DNA of 36,026 nt, from positions 1-36,026 of the forward strand of contig LKMK01000004.1 of NCBI GenBank assembly GCA_001563805.1, in the 5' to 3' direction. Shown piece after piece: positions 8,071 through 15,773 of the stretch (positions within the stretch are counted from its first letter, which is position 1; every line of letters begins with the position of its first letter). Origin of the DNA: Natrialbaceae archaeon B1-Br10_E2g2 (lineage in GTDB: Archaea; Halobacteriota; Halobacteria; Halobacteriales; Natrialbaceae). A program made the position numbers and the translations under genes. The notes under the pieces are model-generated. The model was not told the DNA's origin. It searched no databases and saw only the letters and a list, made by a program, of their open reading frames with translations.

Positions 8071-9302
8071 GCAGCGACGCGCTCCCCGTCACGTTCGAGG
8101 ACGTCGAAGCGGCCCGTCGCCGACTCGACGATCCCACCGTCGTCAAACGGACGCCGGTCGAACGGAGCACGTCGCTCGAGGCGATGACCGGCGCCGACGA
8201 GGTCGTCCTCAAACTCGAGCACCTCCAGTGGACGGGCTCCTTCAAGACCCGCGGCGCGTACAACAAGATACAGCGGTGTCTCGCCGAGGGAGACCTCGAG
8301 CAGGTCGTCGCGGCCAGTGCGGGTAATCACGCCCAGGGCGTCGCCCTCGCTGCGACGACGCTCGGGGTGGAGTCGACCATCGTCATGCCGAGGACGGCCC
8401 CACAGACGAAGATCGACGCCACGCGTGGCTACGGCGCGACGGTCGAACTCGTCGGCCAGGACTTCCAGGCGGCCACCGAGTACGCCCGCGACCTCGCGGG
8501 CGACTCGAGCGCCGAGTTCGTCCACGCGTTCGACGATCCGGCGATCGTCGCCGGCCAGGGGACACTCGGCCTCGAGATGTACGAGCAGTATCCGGACGCC
8601 GACACCGTCGTCGTCCCGATCGGCGGCGGCGGCCTGATCGGCGGCATCGCGACCGCGTTCGCGGACCGAAACCCCGAGACGCGAATCGTCGGCGTCCAGG
8701 CCACCGGCGCGGCGACCGTCCACGACAGCCTCGACAAAGGCGTCCCCCAGACGCTCGAGTCGGTCGACACCATCGCAGACGGCATCGCGACCGGCGGCAT
8801 TTCGGAGCTAACGATGTCGATGATCGACCACCACGTCGACGACGTGGTGACCGTGACGGACGCCGAAATCGCCGACGCGATCCTCCTGTTGATGGAGCGG
8901 GCAAAGCAGGTCGTCGAGGGTGCCGGTGCAGCGTCCGTCGCGGCGCTGTTGAGCGACGACCTCGACGTCACCGACGAGTCGGTCGTGGCGCTGTTGTGTG
9001 GGGGCAACCTCGATATGACAATGCTCATGGAGGTCGTGATTCACGCACTGACCAGGCGCAAACAACTGCTCAAGTTGCGCGTCCACATCGACGACCAGCC
9101 GGGCAAGATGGCCCACATCTCCGGACTCATCGCCGACTGCGGGGCCAACATCCAGACCGTCCGTCACGACCGCGCACTCGAGGAGTTAGACGTCGGCGAG
9201 GCGTATCTGATCTTCCAGGTCGAGACGAGCGGTGCGGATCACGCGGCGGAGATCCTCGATTCGATCACCGCCGGCGGATACGAGGTCGAACTCGTGAGCT
9301 GA
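8067..9302 (+). CDS. ilvA: Threonine/serine ammonia-lyase with ACT domain
   Basis: This PLP enzyme converts threonine to 2-oxobutyrate, and often serine to pyruvate. Of 411 residues, 1-330 form the fold II PLP domain, with Lys60 in GSFKTRGAYNK forming the Schiff base, SAGNHAQG near 84-91, and the phosphate-binding GGGGL at 186-190. Residues 336-411 form one ACT domain, which usually binds isoleucine, valine or another effector. The layout is that of the catabolic/short IlvA type. The GTG start gives a complete N-terminus. It is probably cotranscribed with folD. Near a glycine/C1 pathway it could drain serine to pyruvate; that link is inference. Confidence 0.9.
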   Translation: MSSDALPVTFEDVEAARRRLDDPTVVKRTPVERSTSLEAMTGADEVVLKLEHLQWTGSFKTRGAYNKIQRCLAEGDLEQVVAASAGNHAQGVALAATTLGVESTIVMPRTAPQTKIDATRGYGATVELVGQDFQAATEYARDLAGDSSAEFVHAFDDPAIVAGQGTLGLEMYEQYPDADTVVVPIGGGGLIGGIATAFADRNPETRIVGVQATGAATVHDSLDKGVPQTLESVDTIADGIATGGISELTMSMIDHHVDDVVTVTDAEIADAILLLMERAKQVVEGAGAASVAALLSDDLDVTDESVVALLCGGNLDMTMLMEVVIHALTRRKQLLKLRVHIDDQPGKMAHISGLIADCGANIQTVRHDRALEELDVGEAYLIFQVETSGADHAAEILDSITAGGYEVELVS

Positions 9303-9424
9303 TCGCGACGTCTCGTCCGAGGGCGTCGACTCGAGGACTGGGTCGGCTGTTCTCGACGCGGCTTCGAGCTCGCTTTTCGAAACTCCGACGACAGTTCGTG
9401 ATTGACAACGGTTCTCGCGCAATC

Positions 9425-9434
9425 TTTACTTTTT
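9425..9434 (+). promoter_or_regulatory. TATA box of the 44-residue protein gene
   Basis: The run tttacttttt is centred about 27 bases before the ATG at 9457, fitting a leaderless transcript. Confidence 0.5.
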
Positions 9435-9456
9435 GGCAGTCCTGACCGTCGAGTGA

Positions 9457-9591
9457 ATGGAACCCGAACCAGAACCTGAAGAAACGCCGACAGACGAGTT
9501 CGTCAACTACATGCCCGCGATGCCGACACTCTCCGGAGACCAGGGGATTCTCGGTCGACTCGCGGACGTGCTGTCCGGCCGACGGGCATAA
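9457..9591 (+). CDS. Small acidic protein (44 aa), leaderless
   Basis: A 44-codon frame runs from the ATG at 9457 to TAA at 9589-9591. The product starts MEPEPEPEETPTDEF and ends GRLADVLSGRRA. Its strongly acidic N-terminus fits haloarchaeal protein composition. A clear TATA box lies 27 bases upstream. I recognise no family. It sits alone between ilvA and the zinc-ribbon membrane protein. Confidence 0.55.
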   Translation: MEPEPEPEETPTDEFVNYMPAMPTLSGDQGILGRLADVLSGRRA

Positions 9592-9642
9592 CGCCGGGCT
9601 CTCGCGGTGGCGTGTCGGCCGCTCGAGCGATCCGGGATGTAC

Positions 9643-9650
9643 CTTTTTAG
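9643..9650 (+). promoter_or_regulatory. TATA box of the zinc-ribbon membrane protein gene
   Basis: The sequence ctttttag is centred about 27 bases before the ATG at 9673, again indicating a leaderless transcript. Confidence 0.5.
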
Positions 9651-9672
9651 GCTCTTGCGGTGACGTACACGC

Positions 9673-9978
9673 ATGCGCCCGTTCCACGGGAGGACACGAC
9701 ACTGCAAGCGCTGTAAGTGCGAACTCGAGGGCGGCGAGGAGGGCTGTCCGCGGTGTGGGTTCAACCCCCGCCAGACGGGATTACGCGTCTCGATGGGACT
9801 GTTGCTGGTCGTCGTACTTTCGATGACGATCGTCACCGTCACGGCAGCGTTCTGGACGGGCCTGGAACCGTTCCTCCTGGGGCTCGCGGTCGTCTCGTTC
9901 GGACTCGCCGTCCTGCTGTTTCTCTTCTCGTTTCTCGCCACCCCGTATCGGCTCAGCACGGTCTTCACCTGGTTCTAA
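9673..9978 (+). CDS. Small zinc-ribbon membrane protein
   Basis: This 101-residue protein has an N-terminal zinc-ribbon-like pair of knuckles (CKRCKC near 11-16 and CPRCGFNP near 25-32) followed by two hydrophobic helices, roughly 41-62 and 66-90, separated by a short loop. A cytoplasmic zinc knuckle anchored by a helical hairpin is the natural reading. The function is unknown to me. A strong TATA box supports the start. Confidence 0.7.
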   Translation: MRPFHGRTRHCKRCKCELEGGEEGCPRCGFNPRQTGLRVSMGLLLVVVLSMTIVTVTAAFWTGLEPFLLGLAVVSFGLAVLLFLFSFLATPYRLSTVFTWF

Positions 9979-10292
9979 CTACGAGTGCAGGGATCGCACG
10001 TTGGTCGCTCGGGGCTAACTGCTCCTTCGAGCGTCCGCGTCTCGAGAAAAGTCAGATCTATTACCAAAACTATATACGGAATTGCCGGTTATCGGAGTAG
10101 TGAGGTTGGTAGCGCATGTCACTCGAGACATGTTCGCACGGTCCGGGCCCGTAGACGCTGGACCGGGCGGGTGGCGATGGCAACGAGAGGATCGATCAGG
10201 GCGACCGTCGTGTGACGACCTGCCGCCCCGAAACACGACCGGCGATACGGCTTCGAGCGACACGACCGACACGCATACACGGAGGGTAACTC
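9979..10292 (+). other. Leader region of the first BCCT transporter gene
   Basis: This 314-base stretch contains the AT-rich core actatatac at 10069-10077, the best TATA candidate upstream of the transporter. If it is used, the 5' leader would be nearly 200 bases, unusual for a haloarchaeon and a place for regulation. A weaker element (gcatacacgg, about 10270-10279) would give a short leader instead. No gene is supported here. Confidence 0.4.
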
Positions 10293-12089
10293 ATGACAGA
10301 CGAAGGCAAGCGCGGAATACAAGGCGAACTGTTCCACGCGGAGACGGATCGAGAACCGGGAGACAACAACTGGCAAGGATATGGATTCGACATCAATCCA
10401 CCCGTATTTCTCATCGCAGGTGGGCTGATCGTCCTGTTTATCCTCCTCTCGCTTGCGTTTCCGGACCAGGCGGGAGCGATCTACCAGGATACGCGGATCG
10501 CGATATCCGACTACTTCGACTGGCTGTTCATCCTGGCAGCGAACATCTTCATCATCTTCATGGTTTATCTCGCCATCAGCAAGTACGGCGCGATCCGGCT
10601 CGGCGGCGTCGACGGCGAGAAGGAGTTCAGCGACATCTCCTGGATCGCGATGCTGTTCAGCGCGGGGATGGGGATCGGCCTGATGTTCTTCGGCGTCGCC
10701 GAGCCGGTCTACCACCTCTTCGACCCGCACCTGGGCGCCGAAGCGGGCACTGACGCTGCAGCGGAGGTTGGCATGGCGGTGTCGCTGTTCCACTGGGGCT
10801 TCCATCCGTGGGCGATTTACGCGCTGGTGGCGCTCGGGCTCGCGTTTTTCTCGTACAACCGAGGGCTCCCGCTCACGTTCCGGTCGGTCTTCTACCCGGT
10901 ACTGGGCGAACGGATCTACGGCTGGCCAGGACACGTCATCGACATCTTCACCGTGTTCGCGACGCTGTTCGGCCTCGTGACCTCGCTCGGCCTCGGCGCG
11001 TTACAGATCAACGCCGGGTTGACGTTCGTGGGTGACGAAGTGGGCGCGTTCCCCGCCGTGCCCGACTCGGTCTGGGTGGCCGTCGGGATCATCGCGGTCG
11101 TCACGGGCCTGGCGATCATCTCGGTGTACCTCGGCCTCGACAAGGGGATCCGGCGTCTCAGCAACCTGAACCTGACGCTGATGCTCGTACTTCTGGCGTC
11201 GGTGTTCCTCCTCGGGCCGACGCTGTTCATCCTCGGTGCGCTCCCACAGGGGATCGGCGCGTACATCGGGAACTTCTTCGAACTGTCGTTCTTCGGTAAC
11301 TCCTTCGACAGTCACTACTTCGAGGGGTCGGAGTTCTACGGTCCGGGTGGCGAAGGTGAAGGCGGGTTCCTCGTCGACTGGACGGTGTTCTACTGGGCCT
11401 GGTGGATCTCCTGGTCACCGTTCGTCGGCATGTTCATCGCACGCATCTCGAAGGGGCGTACCATCCGCGAGTTCGTCGGCGGCGTCCTGATGATCCCCGT
11501 CGTCTTCTCGTTCGCCTGGTTCGCGGCGATGGGCGGGACCGCGCTCAACTTCGAAATGGAAGAGGCGACCGCCGGTGCGATCAGCGGTCCGATGTTCGAG
11601 ACCGGCGAGGAACTCGCGATGTTCGCGATGTTCGATCTGATGCCCGGCACCGTGGTCCTGTCAGTGCTGGCGATCATCCTCGTTACGACGTTCTTCGTGA
11701 CGTCTTCGGACTCGGGCTCGCTCGTCCTCGAGCACCTGAGCACCGGCGGAAAACACGAAACCCCGGCGACCGGTCGGGTCTTCTGGGCCGCCTCCGAAGG
11801 GGTCGTCGCGGCCACGCTGTTGATCGCCGGCGGTGACGCGGCAGTCGACGCACTCCAGGCGGCCGCCATCGCCAGCGGCCTCCCCTTTGCGGTGATCCTG
11901 CTGTTTATGATCTACGCCGTGATGCAGGGGCTGAAAAAGGAGTACCGGATCCTCCAGTCGGACGACTTCGAGGAACTGATCGACGACCTCGAGGAGCAGG
12001 GTGAGATCGTCGTCACGAGCGAAACCGGCGACCTCGTGACCGAAGTCAGAACCAGAGACGACAGGGTGGTTAACGTCGGGGGCGACTGA
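10293..12089 (+). CDS. BCCT family betaine/choline/carnitine-type transporter
   Basis: This 598-residue secondary transporter has the 12-helix BCCT core. The glycine-rich motif AGMGIGL at 124-130 and the aromatic-box helix WAWWISW at 368-374, followed by SPFVGMFIARISKGRTIREF, match BetP closely. These motifs bind trimethylammonium substrates and the coupling Na+ in BetP. The intact GMGIG motif makes Na+-coupled glycine betaine uptake the likely function. A soluble acidic C-terminal tail of about 50 residues could act in osmosensing, as in BetP, although its sequence differs. A strong hairpin follows the stop codon by about 17 bases. DMSP, ectoine or choline are other possible substrates. Confidence 0.9.
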   Translation: MTDEGKRGIQGELFHAETDREPGDNNWQGYGFDINPPVFLIAGGLIVLFILLSLAFPDQAGAIYQDTRIAISDYFDWLFILAANIFIIFMVYLAISKYGAIRLGGVDGEKEFSDISWIAMLFSAGMGIGLMFFGVAEPVYHLFDPHLGAEAGTDAAAEVGMAVSLFHWGFHPWAIYALVALGLAFFSYNRGLPLTFRSVFYPVLGERIYGWPGHVIDIFTVFATLFGLVTSLGLGALQINAGLTFVGDEVGAFPAVPDSVWVAVGIIAVVTGLAIISVYLGLDKGIRRLSNLNLTLMLVLLASVFLLGPTLFILGALPQGIGAYIGNFFELSFFGNSFDSHYFEGSEFYGPGGEGEGGFLVDWTVFYWAWWISWSPFVGMFIARISKGRTIREFVGGVLMIPVVFSFAWFAAMGGTALNFEMEEATAGAISGPMFETGEELAMFAMFDLMPGTVVLSVLAIILVTTFFVTSSDSGSLVLEHLSTGGKHETPATGRVFWAASEGVVAATLLIAGGDAAVDALQAAAIASGLPFAVILLFMIYAVMQGLKKEYRILQSDDFEELIDDLEEQGEIVVTSETGDLVTEVRTRDDRVVNVGGD

Positions 12090-12575
12090 CAGGTCTGTCG
12101 TGATTCGGTACCGGTGGTCGCTGTCCCGGTCGAGCGATCACCGGTACCACGGTGCACCGATTCGTATGATCCGGTCAGCGGTACCGGCCGATCGGCCCGA
12201 CCACAGGCGTTCGCGACCGGGCCGAAGCTGCCGTACAGGTGGCCCAACGACGATCACCTACGTTCTTCACGGGGCCGCTTTCATCCCGCCCGTTTCGTCC
12301 GGGCTACGGCCGATCGACGAACTCGAGCGACGCGAGGACGATCGCCCGACGATCGGCACGCACTCGATACCATCTCGATTCCGGAACAGGAACCTCACGT
12401 CGTGGTGAACAATCGTTTCGTTGGCACTCACATCGGGTCGATAGAATAGAAGAGCGGACGGGGCTCGAGCTCGGTTTCCCGTTTCGGTCGGGGTGTCGTA
12501 GCTACCGACTACGCTGCTCGAGTATGTGTTCAGATGGTCGTTCGCCGGGGTCGGGATCGCTGCGGATCGCCACCA
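12090..12575. other. Convergent intergenic region after the BCCT gene
   Basis: This 486-base gap lies between the transporter and a minus-strand uspA. Apart from the hairpin at 12107-12148 I see no gene, RNA or repeat I can support. GGTACC/ACCGG words recur in the first 100 bases. Confidence 0.45.
12107..12148 (+). terminator. Long hairpin 17 bases after the BCCT stop
   Basis: The arms GGTACCGGTGGTCGCT (12107-12122) and AGCGATCACCGGTACC (12133-12148) pair over 16 bases with a single G-U wobble and a 10-base loop. The position suggests a transcript-end or mRNA-stabilising structure. There is no U-tract afterwards, so it is not a classical intrinsic terminator. Confidence 0.5.
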
Positions 12576-13001
12576 CTAGGGTGTGCGAACGACCGTAACC
12601 GGCTTCGGACACATCCGCACGACTTTCTCGGCGTTCGATCCGAGGTACTTCTCGATCGTCCCGCGCCCCCGTTCGGCGACGATCACGCTGTCGACGTCTT
12701 CCTCTCTGGCGTAATCGACGATCTCCTGTGCGATGTTCCCCGTCTTGACGACGCCGACGCCCTCGAGTCCGCGTTCTTCGGCCTGGTCGACGACGTTCTT
12801 GACGACTTCCTCACCGAACGCCCGGTACTCGTCCATCTCGCTTTCGCTTACACCGACCGTGAGGATGTACGCCGCTTTGGTTTCGACGACGTATATCACG
12901 TGCACCGTGGCCCCGAACACCTCCGCGAGATCGAGACCGTGCTCGACTGCACGCGCTGCTTTATCACTTCCATCAGTCGCGATAAGTATGTTGTCTTGCA
13001 T
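12576..13001 (-). CDS. Universal stress protein, UspA family (first copy)
   Basis: This 141-residue single-domain Usp begins with the typical NILIATDGSD strand-loop. The ATP-binding glycine region near 108-122 reads VAERGRGTIEKYLGS: the first glycine of the G-x2-G-x8/9-GS motif is Ala109, while Gly112 and Gly121-Ser122 remain, so ATP binding may be weakened. It is about half identical to the second Usp at 13720-14145, including a shared YVVETKA-YILTVG block, which points to duplication. A TATA-like run (tttcgaata) lies near 13020-13030. Its place between two BCCT transporters suggests a stress role. Confidence 0.88.
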   Translation of the reverse strand: MQDNILIATDGSDKAARAVEHGLDLAEVFGATVHVIYVVETKAAYILTVGVSESEMDEYRAFGEEVVKNVVDQAEERGLEGVGVVKTGNIAQEIVDYAREEDVDSVIVAERGRGTIEKYLGSNAEKVVRMCPKPVTVVRTP

Positions 13002-13261
13002 GACCGTTGCCCTAGCGGACTATTCGAAAGACGGCATCATATATCTTGGGACAGTCTATCACACACTGCTGGACGGAGCCGGTATCGACCACCTGGAGAG
13101 ATGGACGAATCGATGTTCGTCCTCCACGGTCCGCGACCGGCCGTCGAGATCGCCGGGCTCGAGGGAGACCGGACGGTCCCGGACGGCCGACGGTATCGAG
13201 CTCCCGGTCCGATCGCGAGCCGCTCCCCGGTCGGGCCGGAACTGGGTCTCAGGAGTCCGTC

Positions 13262-13417
13262 TCAATCGACGTTCATCTCACGAGTGTAAATGGCGAACGC
13301 GACGAACGTGAGCAAGGTCCCGGCGAAAAAGTAATTTCCCTGGACGAGGGCCAGGAGACTCGCACCAGCCAGTATCACTGCGAGAATCGTAGCAACGGTT
13401 CCGACGAGTTGGGACAT
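13262..13417 (-). CDS. Small membrane protein (51 aa)
   Basis: The frame starting MSQLVGTVATILAVILAG encodes two hydrophobic segments (about 4-22 and 27-44) and a short charged tail ending MNVD. A longer frame upstream exists, but the minus-strand TATA element acgtataact at 13441-13450 sits 27 bases before this ATG and decides the start. The family is unknown. It lies in a minus-strand group with another tiny membrane protein and two Usp genes. Confidence 0.65.
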   Translation of the reverse strand: MSQLVGTVATILAVILAGASLLALVQGNYFFAGTLLTFVAFAIYTREMNVD

Positions 13418-13454
13418 ATTCACATCACGTCGACGACGGGAGTTATACGTATCG

Positions 13455-13625
13455 TCAGTTCGAGGACCCGGTCCACTCTGCGGCCAACCCGACGGCGCCG
13501 AGGACGAGCGCAACGGCTCCAATACCTGCGGTGAGTACCTCTCCACCGACCAGCCCGCTGACGAGGAAGGCGAGTCCGCCGAACAGCAGGAAGGCCCGAA
13601 CGACCGTCCGAGCGTTCCAGTGCAT
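13455..13625 (-). CDS. Small membrane protein (56 aa)
   Basis: Starting at MHWNARTVVRAFLLFGGLAF, this 56-residue protein has two hydrophobic helices (about 8-27 and 30-49) joined by GGE and ends EWTGSSN. Protein-like composition and its position between the second uspA and the other small membrane protein support it. No clear promoter of its own is seen, so it may be transcribed with the uspA 94 bases upstream. The family is unknown. Confidence 0.6.
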   Translation of the reverse strand: MHWNARTVVRAFLLFGGLAFLVSGLVGGEVLTAGIGAVALVLGAVGLAAEWTGSSN

Positions 13626-13719
13626 GCTCAGAGGTGTCCAGTACCGTGCGAGACCGCCGTCCTCGCCACGAGTTGCACGTCCGGATCATCTGGTCGTCCT
13701 CGAGTTGCTGATCGACCGC

Positions 13720-14145
13720 TCATTGCTCGATGACGACCGTCGCCGCGTCCTCGGCCATCCGGATGACGTTCGATGCGGTGCTCCCGACGTGTCTGTCGAT
13801 CGCATCGTGGCCCTGTTTGCCCACCAGGATGGCGTCGATGTCGTTGCGTTCGGCGTAGTCGACGATCTCCTCTGCCGGACGACCAGTCCTGAGCGCACCA
13901 GTGGCCTCGAGACCGCGATCCCCCGCCCGTTCGACGATGTCCGTGACGAGCTCTTCGCCGTACTCCCTGTAGGCCTCCAGCTCGTTGTCGGAGAGCCCCA
14001 CGGTCAAAATGTAGGTTGCCTTCGTTTCGACTACGTACAGTGCGTGCACCGTTGCATCCATCTCTTCGGCGATGTCGAGACCGTACTCGACGCATGGTTC
14101 AGCCTCGTCACTCCCGTCGGTCGCGATCAAAACGTTATCGTACAT
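13720..14145 (-). CDS. Universal stress protein, UspA family (second copy)
   Basis: This 141-residue Usp has the NVLIATDGSD start and an intact ATP-type motif: Gly109, Gly112 and Gly121-Ser122 in VGKQGHDAIDRHVGS. It is a paralogue of the Usp at 12576-13001, with about 52 percent identity by eye over the full length. The minus-strand upstream region holds AT-rich elements (cgatacta near 14171-14178, and actatatgcta near 14184-14194) that can serve as a promoter. It is divergent from the K+ channel gene. Confidence 0.9.
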   Translation of the reverse strand: MYDNVLIATDGSDEAEPCVEYGLDIAEEMDATVHALYVVETKATYILTVGLSDNELEAYREYGEELVTDIVERAGDRGLEATGALRTGRPAEEIVDYAERNDIDAILVGKQGHDAIDRHVGSTASNVIRMAEDAATVVIEQ

Positions 14146-14302
14146 CTGTTTTCGTCCTCGTCTTCGCCGTAGTATCGACGTGATAGCATATAGTCCTTGC
14201 TTCTGTTACCATATCGCATGGTCTCCCGGCGACGTTCGCCGATCAGGGCGGGAGGGCCCGTTTGCCGGTACTACTTTGCCGTCTCGGCCCGTCCGTTCAC
14301 GC

Positions 14303-15529
14303 GTGGCGACGGATCACTCAGACTCCTCGGAGTCTGCGCTCGAGCGGTTGTTCTCCCACGGCGAGACGGTTCGTCTCGTCAACTGGCGAGCGCTTTCCGG
14401 GGCGAAGTCGGCGGTCATCCTGTGTGGGTTCGTCGCCGTGCTCTCGTTCGTCACCGGCCTATCGAATCTCGCCCAGCCGACGGTCGCCGACGACGGTCCC
14501 CTCGCGACGGTTCTCCCCGGCGGACCGAGCGTCGTTCCGTTTACCGGCGTCCTGCTGGCGTTCGTCCTCGGGGCACTCGTGTTCGGACTCGGGCGCCGGA
14601 AGCGCCTCGCCTGGTATCTCACGGTACTCACGCTCCCACTCACCTCGCTGTTACCCCTGACGGCGTTCCAGACGACGGACGTTCCGCTCTTGCTCTCGGT
14701 TCTCCTCGCCCTCCCGCTGTTGCTCGTCAACCGGGACGCGTTCGATCGGCGCCTCGAGCTCTCCTCGCTCCAGATCGCCTCGCTGTCCTCGATCGTGGGT
14801 GTCGTGTTGTACGGCACGATCGGCACCTACGCGATTCGCGATCAATTCACCGGTATCGACACCTGGGGCGATTCGGTCTACTACGTCGTCGTGACCATCG
14901 CGACGGTCGGATACGGGGACATCACGCCGCTGACAACCGGGGCGAAGTGGTTCTCGCTGTCGATCATCCTCTTCGGAACCGGCGCGTTCACGGTCGCTAT
15001 CGGGGCCTTGATCGTGCCGGCGATCGAGAAACGAATGGCCACCGTATTCGGAAACATGACACCATCAGAACTCACGTTACTCGAGGACCACGTGCTAGTG
15101 CTCGGGCACAGCGACATGACGGACTCCCTGCTCGAGGAACTCGACGACGAGGTCGACGTCGTGGTCGTTACGCCCGACGCGGACGCAGCAGCCACGCTAA
15201 CCGACCGGGCGGTCAACGTCCTCACCGACGATCCGACGCACGAGGCGACGCTTCGCGACGCCAAGATCGGCGACGCTGCGGGCGTGATCGTCGCGACACA
15301 CGACGACGCCAACGACGTCCTCGCCGCCCTCGCGGCCCGGAAGGTGAACCCCGACGTCCGCATCGTCGCCGCAGCGACCGACGGACAGCACGTCGACAAA
15401 CTCGAGGCGGTCGGCGCGGACGAGGTCATCAGCCCCGTCGAGATGGCCGGCCGGCTCCTCGGCCGGTCGATCCTCGAGAAGCCGTCGGCCGAGTCGCTGC
15501 TCGAACCGACCGACGACGACGCGTCGTGA
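14303..15529 (+). CDS. Potassium channel with TrkA-N/RCK domain
   Basis: This 408-residue protein has about six hydrophobic segments (38-52, 80-96, 103-120, 126-142, 158-176 and 212-240). The pore loop carries the K+ selectivity filter TVGYGD at 201-206, between the last two membrane segments. A cytoplasmic Rossmann-like RCK (TrkA-N) domain from about 262 starts HVLVLGHSDMTDSLLEEL. The usual GxGxxG is replaced by GHSDMT, so nucleotide binding may be altered. I take the GTG at 14303 as start: the longer frame would run into the divergent uspA, and ATDHSDSSE is a typical acidic N-terminus. K+ flux is the main osmotic variable in haloarchaea, which fits the flanking solute transporters. Confidence 0.87.
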   Translation: MATDHSDSSESALERLFSHGETVRLVNWRALSGAKSAVILCGFVAVLSFVTGLSNLAQPTVADDGPLATVLPGGPSVVPFTGVLLAFVLGALVFGLGRRKRLAWYLTVLTLPLTSLLPLTAFQTTDVPLLLSVLLALPLLLVNRDAFDRRLELSSLQIASLSSIVGVVLYGTIGTYAIRDQFTGIDTWGDSVYYVVVTIATVGYGDITPLTTGAKWFSLSIILFGTGAFTVAIGALIVPAIEKRMATVFGNMTPSELTLLEDHVLVLGHSDMTDSLLEELDDEVDVVVVTPDADAAATLTDRAVNVLTDDPTHEATLRDAKIGDAAGVIVATHDDANDVLAALAARKVNPDVRIVAAATDGQHVDKLEAVGADEVISPVEMAGRLLGRSILEKPSAESLLEPTDDDAS

Positions 15530-15744
15530 GGGCACCCTCCGCGCGCCGGCGCCGACCAGGGCAGGGACCACTGGACCACCGTCGACGGACCACAACGTAT
15601 CAGTATAGTGTCTTTTTGTGGGCTGGCGAACAGTCGTCCGGTTTGTGAACTCGCAGTGTGACCCGCTCCCTGTCGCGACCGTGTACATGGCCGGACGTCG
15701 CGTACGGGAGTCGTCCAGTATCCGACGAGACGCTCGGGGGAATT

Positions 15745-15752
15745 GATTTACG
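15745..15752 (+). promoter_or_regulatory. TATA box of the second BCCT gene
   Basis: The sequence gatttacg is centred about 26 bases before the ATG at 15774, supporting a leaderless transcript. A poly-T run (gtcttttt, 15610-15617) upstream could end the K+ channel transcript. Confidence 0.5.
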
Positions 15753-15773
15753 CCGGGGCGAAAACGTTCGAAT

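Noticed and set aside
14072-14302. N-terminal extension of the K+ channel
   Set aside because: It would overlap the divergent uspA start, and its sequence looks unlike haloarchaeal protein; the GTG at 14303 gives a normal acidic N-terminus.
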